Below are positions 1-6,661 of a stretch of 8,459 nt of DNA, one piece after another. The position numbers and the translations under genes were made by a program. Positions within the stretch are counted from its first letter, which is position 1. Every line of letters starts with the position of its first letter. Origin of the DNA: an uncultured Dehalococcoidia bacterium (GTDB lineage: Bacteria > Chloroflexota > Dehalococcoidia > Dehalococcoidales > UBA3254); assembly GCA_903890885.1 (NCBI GenBank), contig CAITCX010000265.1, forward strand, positions 1 through 8,459, given 5' to 3'. Under the pieces are notes generated by a model. That model was not told the DNA's origin, made no database searches, and saw nothing but the letters and a program-made list of their open reading frames with translations.

Positions 1-207
1 CACCACGCGGTTGACATTGTTTTCGCGAATGGTTTTCTTAACTTCTTGCTGGCCGGGATCTGAACAGGTATAGCGATTTCTGACCGAGACCACCACGTTG
101 GGCAAGGTCTCGGCAAATCTTCTAACTTCCTCAGTATCTACCGAACCGGCAATATTCAATCCGCAATCGCAGACAAATACACCTATTCTAATTGCCTCAT
201 CAACCAA
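1..207 (-). CDS. hdrA: HdrA-like flavin/iron-sulfur subunit, N-terminal 69 residues (cut by window edge)
   Basis: This is the start of a heterodisulfide reductase subunit A, the FAD-carrying subunit that performs electron bifurcation in Hdr complexes. Sixty-nine codons stay open to the left edge. Visible hallmarks of the HdrA N-terminal domain are IGVFVCDCG (Cys13, Cys15), LNIAGSVD right after it, a predicted CSDPGQ motif (Cys48), and the closing NRVV strand that in the family leads into an AACSP-type motif. The FAD-binding and ferredoxin domains would lie outside the window. The start is TTG at 207-205: an AGGAGGT Shine-Dalgarno (220-214) sits six bases upstream, the frame is closed by TGA at 225-223, and no ATG or GTG exists in this frame. 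The nearby GTG at 210 and ATG at 202 are in other frames. The gene begins four bases after the HdrD-like gene stops, so the two are probably translationally coupled and their products should be partners. The family call is secure; the full domain content cannot be seen. Confidence 0.88.
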   Translation of the reverse strand, partial: MVDEAIRIGVFVCDCGLNIAGSVDTEEVRRFAETLPNVVVSVRNRYTCSDPGQQEVKKTIRENNVNRVV

Positions 208-211
208 TTCA

Positions 212-1354
212 CTACCTCCTCTTCAGCGATGCCGCCGCCAGACCGGCCAGGTCCTGGATCTCGATCCCGGCAGCCCGGCAATCATCGCTCTTCTGAGCGC
301 ATTTCAAATGGATCTGGCATTTGGGGCAAGCTGTTACTAAAACCTCGGCTTCAGTAGCCTGGGCCTGTTCCAGTCGCTGCTCCTGCACCTGCCTGTTAAC
401 CGTATTACAGTATGCCCAGGGATTAGCCCCGCAGCATAACGATTTCTCTCGACTATTTTCCATTTCCACCAGCTTAACGCCGGCCATGCCGGTCAGCAAC
501 TCACGGGGCTCTTCAAAAAGTCTGAAGCCTCTGCCCAGCGTACAGGGATCCTGGTAAGTGACCTTTTTATCCAGCGGTCCCAGCGCCAACTTCTTGCTCT
601 TGAGTAAAGGCGCCAGCAATTCCACCAGATTAACAACCTCTATATCTGTATTTCCCAAAGCCCTGGGGTACTGGTTTTTCAAACAGTCATGACATTCCGG
701 ACAATAAGTAATGATTCGCTTGACGCCATGCCGGTTGAATTCCTCCAAATTGGCTTTGGCCAGGGCCAGAAAACCTTCCTGATCGCCTTGATTCAAGAGG
801 TCACGCCCGCAGCAGCGCTCGTTAGCCAGCAAATTGAAGGCTATGCCGGCTTTATTTAAAAGCCTCAGGGCCCCAATTACTCCATCCAGTGTCTTGACCC
901 CCAGATCCTGAAAAATCACATCGAAATAGGGTGCGCAGCCCACGAAAAAGCGGGTATCGGACTGATCGGTCAGCGCGATATCCTCCGGCAGCCAGTCTAT
1001 CCGCTTCTGCTGGATGTCCGGACGGGCCATCATATGCATGGCCGCCTGCAAGGAACCGCCGTGACTGCACAATACTCGGGTACCCGACTTCACCGCTTCA
1101 GTACGCAAGGCCGTGATAAAGTCCGGGAACTTCACATTGTAATTGCAGCGCTCCAGGCACATCTGGCAGTTAAAACACGACCAGATGCTTTCGTCGCCTG
1201 TACTTGCATCACTGCCGCCTAACCTTTTCTGTATGATTAAACGCGGATTAAACTCAGGATTATACTGGGCAACCGGGCACACCACGGTGCACTTGCCGCA
1301 ATCCAGGCACAGGCGAACTTTAGTATCCCTTATTTCTTTATCCAGGTTATCCAA
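212..1354 (-). CDS. HdrD-like (HdrC-HdrB fusion) iron-sulfur protein with two CCG domains
   Basis: A 380-residue cytoplasmic iron-sulfur protein of the HdrD/GlpC-like family, joining an HdrC-type ferredoxin part to an HdrB-type catalytic part. Residues 16-26 (CLDCGKCTVVC) and 60-70 (CFNCQMCLERC) are two CxxCxxCxxxC motifs for [4Fe-4S] clusters. Two CCG (DUF224) domains follow: Cys140, Cys181-Cys182, Cys218/Cys221; and Cys271, Cys307-Cys308, Cys343/Cys346. Spacing fits the family pattern of C-X31-40-CC-X34-36-CxxC. In HdrB and HdrD such motifs hold the non-cubane [4Fe-4S] clusters that reduce the CoM-S-S-CoB disulfide. No membrane helix or haem partner is visible, so a soluble Hdr complex with the adjacent HdrA and MvhD is more likely than a membrane HdrDE type. 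The start is TTG at 1354, the only usual start codon after the in-frame TAA upstream, with GAGGGA nine bases before it. The true substrate is unknown; a lactate or glycerol-3-phosphate dehydrogenase electron-transfer subunit is a less likely alternative, since no dehydrogenase gene is adjacent. Confidence 0.85.
   Translation of the reverse strand: MDNLDKEIRDTKVRLCLDCGKCTVVCPVAQYNPEFNPRLIIQKRLGGSDASTGDESIWSCFNCQMCLERCNYNVKFPDFITALRTEAVKSGTRVLCSHGGSLQAAMHMMARPDIQQKRIDWLPEDIALTDQSDTRFFVGCAPYFDVIFQDLGVKTLDGVIGALRLLNKAGIAFNLLANERCCGRDLLNQGDQEGFLALAKANLEEFNRHGVKRIITYCPECHDCLKNQYPRALGNTDIEVVNLVELLAPLLKSKKLALGPLDKKVTYQDPCTLGRGFRLFEEPRELLTGMAGVKLVEMENSREKSLCCGANPWAYCNTVNRQVQEQRLEQAQATEAEVLVTACPKCQIHLKCAQKSDDCRAAGIEIQDLAGLAAASLKRR
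214..220 (-). promoter_or_regulatory. Ribosome binding site fixing the TTG start of hdrA
   Basis: AGGAGGT read on the minus strand is a near-perfect Shine-Dalgarno sequence. It lies six bases before TTG at 207 and overlaps the TAG stop (214-212) of the upstream HdrD-like gene. It selects the TTG start over the out-of-frame GTG and ATG nearby. Confidence 0.8.
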
Positions 1355-1363
1355 TGATATTCT

Positions 1364-1369
1364 TCCCTC
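1364..1369 (-). promoter_or_regulatory. Ribosome binding site for the HdrD-like gene (TTG start)
   Basis: GAGGGA on the minus strand lies nine bases before TTG at 1354. Between the in-frame TAA further upstream and this TTG there is no ATG or GTG, so the site supports the TTG start. Confidence 0.6.
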
Positions 1370-1396
1370 AAAATTTGCCCGTTATTTTTGACCACC

Positions 1397-1418
1397 AGTT
1401 GAGTTTAATTACTCAACT
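1397..1418 (-). repeat. Perfect 8-bp inverted repeat at the mvhD / hdrD-like junction
   Basis: AGTTGAGT and ACTCAACT flank a six-base AT-only loop. The hairpin covers the last codons and the TAA stop (1411-1409) of the mvhD-like gene and reaches into the 54-base gap before the HdrD-like gene, the largest gap between genes of the run. No run of T follows on the minus strand, so it does not look like an intrinsic terminator. It could be an mRNA processing or stability element, or chance. Confidence 0.5.
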
Positions 1419-1780
1419 AACTGGTTAACTTTCTTAATAAACCCCGCGCCGTCGCCGTGCGGTAAACGCACCAGGGTAAGCCTTTCGCTTTTTAAACCAA
1501 GCAACTTCATAATCCCCTGGGCTTTAGCAAAATTCTGGTCAATTAACTCTTCTTCAATGCCAAAGTGGCAGTTTTTAGAATCACAGCCCAGCAGCATCAC
1601 CCGGTCCGCATCCAGCTCAAAGGCTTTTAATATCAATCCGGTATGCACCCTGGAAAGGCAGCTTACCCGGATAATTTTAACGGATGCCGGGAAAGTCAGG
1701 CGTTTCTGGGCAGCTGCTTCAATAGTACTCAAGCCGTCCCAGTTGCAGACAAAGACCACCAAAGTCGCCGCATTACTCAT
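1409..1780 (-). CDS. mvhD: MvhD/FlpD-like hydrogenase iron-sulfur subunit
   Basis: A 123-residue protein of the MvhD/FrhD family. In methanogens MvhD carries a [2Fe-2S] cluster and passes electrons from a hydrogenase or formate dehydrogenase to HdrA. Family landmarks are VVFVCNW near the N-terminus (Cys12), the IIRVSCLSRV strand (Cys41), LLGCDSKNCHF (Cys66, Cys71), and the C-terminal ERLTLVRLP segment. The usual CNWC motif reads CNWD here: the second cysteine is replaced by Asp15, leaving four cysteines in the protein. I chose the ATG at 1780-1778, whose A is also the last base of the upstream gene's TGA stop; a TTG one codon earlier (1783) is possible. Upstream Shine-Dalgarno pairing is weak (AGGTG about 13 bases away), so translation probably depends on coupling to the upstream gene. 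No hydrogenase gene is visible, so the electron donor here is more likely the large NAD(P)-binding fusion encoded next to it. Confidence 0.87.
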   Translation of the reverse strand: MSNAATLVVFVCNWDGLSTIEAAAQKRLTFPASVKIIRVSCLSRVHTGLILKAFELDADRVMLLGCDSKNCHFGIEEELIDQNFAKAQGIMKLLGLKSERLTLVRLPHGDGAGFIKKVNQLVE

Positions 1781-4700
1781 CAAACTTTACTCGCACCTGG
1801 CGTTTTCTTTAACAATGCTTCCAGAGCGGCTGTAATGCCAATTTCACTCTGTAAAGGCTGAGTTATGGCCCCGGTCGGGCAAATCGAGATACAGGCCCCG
1901 CAGCCGAAGCACATCGCGGGATCAATCCAGGCGTGTTTTACGCCCTGTTTATCAGCCTTAATTTCTATATAGGAACACAGTTTCTGGCAATCCCCGCAGT
2001 CGCGGCACATTTTGGCATCGATAACCACTGAGCTGGAGCGAGGTTTAAAGCTCTCCTGGCTTAAATATATTGAGGCTCTGGCCGCAGCCGCCTCTCCCAA
2101 AGTAATTTGCTCATCTACGCTGGCAATCCCCATGGGGGCAATCATAAATATGCCGGCTGTCTCACGGACGGAGTAGGAATGTAAAAGGGTCGAATCCAGG
2201 CTGGACACGCGGCTTAAATAATGCTGCTTGTCCAGCACGCGGCTGATAAAATTACTGTTAACCAGTACTGCCAGTTCGTCTTTTCCTGCCTGTAAAAGGT
2301 CGAGAATGACTGCTCCTGCTTCTATCTTGTGTGAACTTGTACCGTATTTCAAAACGGCTTCATATTTACCTGGCGCTCCGTTTAACTCTAAAGAATCCGG
2401 CCATGGGTTAACCTTTAAACCTTTGGCTCTCAGGCCTTTTTTCAAAGTTTCAACTCTGGTTTGTTTTGCGGCTTCTTTATCTTTCGACTTCAACAGGTCC
2501 ACGCTTGAGATATACTCAACATTATAACCCTGGGCTGATAGGTTACTCGCCGCTGCCATGGCTGAAAGACTGGTGCCTATTACCAGGACATGACTGCTGA
2601 CTTTTCTGGGTTCATATACAACCGGGACCAGCTTCTGGGCGCGGACCACACTGGAAGTGATAAGCTCAACAGCCTTATCGGTAGCTCCAACCGGATCGTT
2701 CTTATGCACCCAGGCGCATTGTTCACGAATATTAGCGAATTCAATATTGACGCCTGCAGGCAAATCCACATTCAAATTACTCTGGCACTTCACCCTGCGG
2801 TCGGTACAACTAAAACAAATCTGCTCAAGATTACAGCAGCGGCAGGCCGCCAGCACCACATGATCGATGTCTTCTTTTTCGACTATTTCTTTAATTTGCC
2901 GTGAACCTTCTTCCGTGCAGGATTGTGAGATTTCAGAAACACTAACCATGCCGGGCATGCCAGAAATCGCACTGGCAACTTTACCTAAATCAATCACTGA
3001 ACTGATGGCATCTCCACAACGGCAGAGAATAACCGCCGTCCGGTTTCCTGAGCGGGTAGATAAGGTCTTCCTGGCCGCAGCTACCCCTTTTTCGGACTTC
3101 TCAGTTTCACGCAGTTTCAAAGCTATAGCTGCGGATAGAGCCACTGCCGAAGCCTGCGCCAGTTCCGCGTACAGGCTGTTGTCCGCATTTTCGGTTATGT
3201 TAAATACTCCGGCTTTATCGATTTTCTTTATTTCCGGGCTGCCGGAAACAAAAGTGATAATGCCATTGGCTTCTATTTCCAGCGCTTTAAGGGCATCCTG
3301 ATGATTAACGGCTTTAAGTTCACAGGCTGCTTCGCATTCCAGGCACTCGCAGCAGACCGCGCAATTCAAGCAGCGTTCGCTTTCACGCCTGGCGTTTTCA
3401 GCCGCTAAACCCAGGTTGGTTTCTTCGTAATTGGCCTTTCTCTTGGTCAACGACAGAGAGGGCATACTGGTACGTTTATATGAAACAGCCTTGCGCTCAG
3501 CCGGGTTTACTTCTACCGGAACAGGCACTTCCAGAGAACGTCCTTTCTCAAGATTATGCCCCTTCAAAAACCGGTCGATAGATTCGGCAGCTTTCAGTCC
3601 GGCCGCCATAGCGCTGACCACATTATTGGAACCTGTAACAGCATCACCGCCGGCAAAAATACCCGGAATGGAGGTCTCCAGCGTAAGGGGATCAACTATA
3701 ACTGTGGAATTCCTGCCTAAAGTCAGATTTTTGATGTTTAAGACACCCGAATTGGGCCTCTGACCGATGGCAATCACGACCCTGTCGGCTTTGATATCAA
3801 ATTCTGATCCTTCGATGTATTCCATGGTAATCTTGCCGTTGGAATCAAAGGTCACATTTTTAACTCTCTGGCAGCGTACTCCGGTCACGTTAGTGCCGTC
3901 ACCCAGGATTTCCTTAACGGAGACATTATAATCTATGGGTATGCCCTCTTTGACTGCTTCTTCCACCTCTTCTTTGACAGCGGTCATTTTATCGGTAAGG
4001 CACAAGATGCTGACCTCTCCCTTGCTGACCCTTCTGGCGCTCCGCGCTGAGTCAACCGCGCTGTTGCCGCCGCCGATAACTACCACATTAGAGCCTACCG
4101 AAGCTCCCACCTTCAGATTGAGTGAGAATAAAAGGGATATGCAGTCCATGACTCCATTCAGATCTTCACCCGCGATACCCAGTTTATTATTTTGATGGGC
4201 GCCGATGGCCAGGAAAAAAGCTTTATATCCGCGATCTAATAGATCGATATAAGTTACATCGCGTCCCACAGTTATACCGGTTTTGACGTCTACACCTAAA
4301 GCTTTGATGGCCTCCACTTCTTTTTCACGGATTTCCCGGGGCAAACGGAATCTGGGGATACCCGTCGCCAGCATGCCGCCCACCACTGCGTGAGATTCAA
4401 AGATAGTCGGAGAATAGCCCCGCCTGGCCAGTTCCCAGGCGGCTGTCAATCCGGAGGGTCCGGAACCGATAATGGCGATTTTCTCTTTGCGTAAACCCGC
4501 CGGCGCTTTGCGTGTGTAAACTATTCCCCCGGGGGCGTTATCAGCGATAAATCTGTGGAGAGCTTGAATATAGACCGGACTGTCTATTTTTTCCCTTGCG
4601 CACCTGGTTTCACAGGGATGTGTGCATAAACGTCCCAGAATGCCCGACATCGGCGCTGTCTCATTTATCAAAGCCAGGGCTTTGTCTACCTTATTTTTGC

Positions 4701-5214
4701 CCAGCAGCGCTATATAACCTTGAACATTGATACCCAGGGGGCAGTCTGAACGACAGGGTGAAATACCTTCTTTTTCAATATAGTAGGCTGACGGGACCGA
4801 TTTGGCCCCGAAAATGGGTGAATGAATAGCTGTGCGGAGAACTTTTTGTCCGTTAACCTTGACCTGAACTTTTACCGAGCATTCTTCTTCGCATTTGCCG
4901 CAGCCGGTACACAGGTCTTCATTCACGAAGCGGGGCGTGGTAACCGCTTTGATAGAAAATTCGCCGGTTTTCCCGCTGACTGATTTGATTTTAGTATTAG
5001 TGTGAATTTTTATTTTAGAGTGACTGGCCACCCTTAACAATAAAGGCCAGACATGCAAAAGCTCGTGGGAGGGTTCACTGCCGTCGTTGCCGTTATCAAG
5101 GTCCAGAGCTGGCTCCGGGGTTATAAGATCGACTTTAATACCCATTTCAGCCAGGGTCAGAGCGCACTGGGCGGCCCGCACCCCTGTCCCAATCACTGAA
5201 ACGCCCTTAACCAT
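1780..5214 (-). CDS. Giant HdrA/GltD-type FAD, NAD(P) and iron-sulfur fusion oxidoreductase
   Basis: A 1144-residue multi-domain flavoprotein. In order: an HdrA-like Rossmann segment with GTG at 9-11; an HdrA-type inserted ferredoxin motif (Cys102, 105, 108, 112); a GltD/dihydropyrimidine-dehydrogenase-like iron-sulfur segment (Cys154, 158, 197, 201, 205); a GltD/NfnB-like core with FAD motif GSGPSG (250-255), NAD(P) motif GGGNSA (381-386) and a second FAD motif ending AGGD (521-524); a cysteine cluster CLNCAVCCECLECEAAC (615-631); an HdrA N-terminal-like domain with CRCG (from 731), Cys766, AACRCC (789-794) and NIREQCAWVH (828-837); a degenerate Rossmann segment with GTSLSA (880-885); and a C-terminal two-cluster ferredoxin (Cys1070-1080 and 1102-1112). 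It probably exchanges electrons between NAD(P)H, flavin and ferredoxin or HdrA. The start is ATG 5214, overlapping korC by eight bases; the frame is open to 5268, but that extension would run deeper into korC and is not homologous-looking. Glutamate synthase activity is unlikely because no large subunit is present. Confidence 0.85.
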   Translation of the reverse strand: MVKGVSVIGTGVRAAQCALTLAEMGIKVDLITPEPALDLDNGNDGSEPSHELLHVWPLLLRVASHSKIKIHTNTKIKSVSGKTGEFSIKAVTTPRFVNEDLCTGCGKCEEECSVKVQVKVNGQKVLRTAIHSPIFGAKSVPSAYYIEKEGISPCRSDCPLGINVQGYIALLGKNKVDKALALINETAPMSGILGRLCTHPCETRCAREKIDSPVYIQALHRFIADNAPGGIVYTRKAPAGLRKEKIAIIGSGPSGLTAAWELARRGYSPTIFESHAVVGGMLATGIPRFRLPREIREKEVEAIKALGVDVKTGITVGRDVTYIDLLDRGYKAFFLAIGAHQNNKLGIAGEDLNGVMDCISLLFSLNLKVGASVGSNVVVIGGGNSAVDSARSARRVSKGEVSILCLTDKMTAVKEEVEEAVKEGIPIDYNVSVKEILGDGTNVTGVRCQRVKNVTFDSNGKITMEYIEGSEFDIKADRVVIAIGQRPNSGVLNIKNLTLGRNSTVIVDPLTLETSIPGIFAGGDAVTGSNNVVSAMAAGLKAAESIDRFLKGHNLEKGRSLEVPVPVEVNPAERKAVSYKRTSMPSLSLTKRKANYEETNLGLAAENARRESERCLNCAVCCECLECEAACELKAVNHQDALKALEIEANGIITFVSGSPEIKKIDKAGVFNITENADNSLYAELAQASAVALSAAIALKLRETEKSEKGVAAARKTLSTRSGNRTAVILCRCGDAISSVIDLGKVASAISGMPGMVSVSEISQSCTEEGSRQIKEIVEKEDIDHVVLAACRCCNLEQICFSCTDRRVKCQSNLNVDLPAGVNIEFANIREQCAWVHKNDPVGATDKAVELITSSVVRAQKLVPVVYEPRKVSSHVLVIGTSLSAMAAASNLSAQGYNVEYISSVDLLKSKDKEAAKQTRVETLKKGLRAKGLKVNPWPDSLELNGAPGKYEAVLKYGTSSHKIEAGAVILDLLQAGKDELAVLVNSNFISRVLDKQHYLSRVSSLDSTLLHSYSVRETAGIFMIAPMGIASVDEQITLGEAAAARASIYLSQESFKPRSSSVVIDAKMCRDCGDCQKLCSYIEIKADKQGVKHAWIDPAMCFGCGACISICPTGAITQPLQSEIGITAALEALLKKTPGASKV

Positions 5215-5770
5215 TAGCGCCAACGCTCCGTTTGCTCTGTTCCTGTCCGTATTTAAATCCGCTCTCAAAAGCCTTCATATTAAATTCGCCGGTTCCCCTG
5301 GGCACAGTGGCCAGCACAGATTTGCGCAGCGCTTCTGTAGAAACAAAATCACTGACTGCCGCTAAAAATCCCAGCAATACTATATTGGCTACCACCACTC
5401 TGCCCATTTCTCTGGCGATGCGGTTAGTAGGCACACTTAAATAGGCATGTTTCTGGGCAGGATCGGGTTTAACCAGGTCCGGATCAATAATGAGCTGCGT
5501 TTCTTGAGGCAGGTCTTTGCCATATTTGTTATAGGCATCCTGAGAAAGGATGACAACCACCTGGGGTTTGGTCAAATAAGGATAACCGATGGGTTCTTCA
5601 GCGGCTACCACTTCTGCCGTGCAGGAACCACCGCGGGCTTCCGGTCCGTAATTCTGAGTGAAGGCGGCAAACTGCTGGTCGTAGACTGCCACTGCCTGGC
5701 CGACGATCTGTCCGGCCAACACTACGCCTTGCCCGCCAAATCCCGCTATTCTTATTTCCCGTCTACCCAA
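5207..5770 (-). CDS. korC: 2-oxoacid:ferredoxin oxidoreductase gamma subunit
   Basis: A 187-residue gamma subunit of the 2-oxoacid:acceptor oxidoreductase family. With KorA and KorB it oxidises a 2-oxoacid with CoA to acyl-CoA and CO2, passing electrons to ferredoxin. The N-terminal IRIAGFGGQGVVLAG motif (residues 6-20) and YGPEARGG (41-48) are diagnostic of this subunit, and the length is normal. The start is TTG at 5770-5768; GGAGG (5781-5777) lies six bases upstream and the protein begins directly before the conserved GFGGQG strand, so a later start would cut the fold. It follows korB by 21 bases. Its TAA stop overlaps the start of the large fusion gene by eight bases, which ties expression of the two modules together. 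The precise oxoacid cannot be read from this subunit. Confidence 0.92.
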   Translation of the reverse strand: MGRREIRIAGFGGQGVVLAGQIVGQAVAVYDQQFAAFTQNYGPEARGGSCTAEVVAAEEPIGYPYLTKPQVVVILSQDAYNKYGKDLPQETQLIIDPDLVKPDPAQKHAYLSVPTNRIAREMGRVVVANIVLLGFLAAVSDFVSTEALRKSVLATVPRGTGEFNMKAFESGFKYGQEQSKRSVGANG

Positions 5771-5776
5771 TGTATT

Positions 5777-5781
5777 CCTCC
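5777..5781 (-). promoter_or_regulatory. Ribosome binding site for the TTG start of korC
   Basis: GGAGG on the minus strand is followed by a six-base spacer and TTG at 5770. It lies in the 21-base korB-korC gap and supports the TTG start. A second AGGAG sits a few bases further upstream. Confidence 0.7.
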
Positions 5782-5791
5782 GCTCCTAAAA

Positions 5792-6661
5792 CTACAACCG
5801 CCCTTTTTCCCGGGCACTATCCAATATCTTCTGCCGGTTTTGTTCATAAGTGGGAGGTTGAATATCCACAAATTTCCCAACTGCTATGGGACTGTCTATG
5901 GTTATTCCCAGTTCTTTGGGATCAGCCCCATTACGAACCACGGCTTTTTGCTTGTAATACAGCATTTCGTCCAGGCCGCGCGGCCGTTTATTCATACGCC
6001 CATAAACCGTCGGACAGGGCCCGATTACTTCAATAAAGCTGAAACCCCGGTGATTGAAGGCTTCCGCAATGGTTCTTTCCAGCTCACGCAGGTGCAGCGT
6101 GGTCCAACGGGCAATATACGAAGCCCCGGCTGCCGCCATTAAATAGGGTAAATTGGTGGGATTCTCATAGTTGCCGTAGGGCGAGGTGGTGGTTAAAGCG
6201 CTCCAGGGAGTAGTGCAGCCCATCTGCCCGCCTGTCATGCCGTAATTAAAATTATTGATACAAATACACACAATATCGACATTGCGTCTGGCAGCGTGAA
6301 TCAGATGGTTGCCGCCTATGGTAGCCAGATCTCCGTCACCCGAAAAAACTACGGTATTCAATTTGGGATTAGCCAGTTTTAACCCGGTGGCAAAGGGCAA
6401 GGCTCTTCCGTGAGTGGTGTGAAATGAGTCCAGTTTAACATAGCCGGCAGCGCGTCCCGTACAGCCGATTCCAGACACAAAAGCAATCGAATCAGGATCA
6501 ATGCCGGCCCTTAAAAACCCGCGTACAAAAGTGCCGATAACCGTACCGATTCCGCAACCGGCGCAGAAGATGTGCGGCATCCTGTCCATGCGGATATATT
6601 TATTCACTTCAGCTTCACTTATAACTTTTTCGGTTTCAGGTTGTACCGGAATTATCGTCAT
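5792..6661 (-). CDS. korB: 2-oxoacid:ferredoxin oxidoreductase beta subunit (thiamine diphosphate and [4Fe-4S] binding)
   Basis: A 289-residue beta subunit carrying the thiamine diphosphate site. The motif GDGD (108-111) and the NNFNYGMTGGQ segment (136-146) are the TPP/Mg-binding signature of the family. Four cysteines at positions expected for the internal [4Fe-4S] cluster are present: Cys33 and Cys36 (FCAGCG), Cys67 (GIGCTGR) and Cys216 (IGPCP). Length is typical of the short KorB/OorB class, where alpha and beta are separate chains, unlike single-chain pyruvate:ferredoxin oxidoreductases. The ATG start (6661-6659) overlaps the korA stop as ATGA, with GGGAGG seven bases upstream inside korA. 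This implies coupled, equimolar synthesis of alpha and beta. Substrate is most likely 2-oxoglutarate from gene order, but a branched-chain or other 2-oxoacid cannot be excluded. Confidence 0.93.
   Translation of the reverse strand: MTIIPVQPETEKVISEAEVNKYIRMDRMPHIFCAGCGIGTVIGTFVRGFLRAGIDPDSIAFVSGIGCTGRAAGYVKLDSFHTTHGRALPFATGLKLANPKLNTVVFSGDGDLATIGGNHLIHAARRNVDIVCICINNFNYGMTGGQMGCTTPWSALTTTSPYGNYENPTNLPYLMAAAGASYIARWTTLHLRELERTIAEAFNHRGFSFIEVIGPCPTVYGRMNKRPRGLDEMLYYKQKAVVRNGADPKELGITIDSPIAVGKFVDIQPPTYEQNRQKILDSAREKGRL

Noticed and set aside
1780..5214. Glutamate synthase small subunit (GltD) as the function of the large fusion
   Set aside because: The GltD-like part is only the middle third, no glutamate synthase large subunit is adjacent, and the flanking HdrA-like and ferredoxin domains and neighbours point to Hdr-type electron transfer.
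5215..5268. 18-codon N-terminal extension of the large fusion protein (open frame to 5268)
   Set aside because: It would extend the overlap with korC to 62 bases, and its sequence does not resemble the start of a flavoprotein; the ATG at 5214 stands right before the first Rossmann strand.
5447..6142. Plus-strand open frame of 231 codons opposite korC and korB
   Set aside because: It lies entirely antisense to two well-conserved genes, shows no recognisable domain and has low-complexity-like composition; it is a reading-frame shadow.
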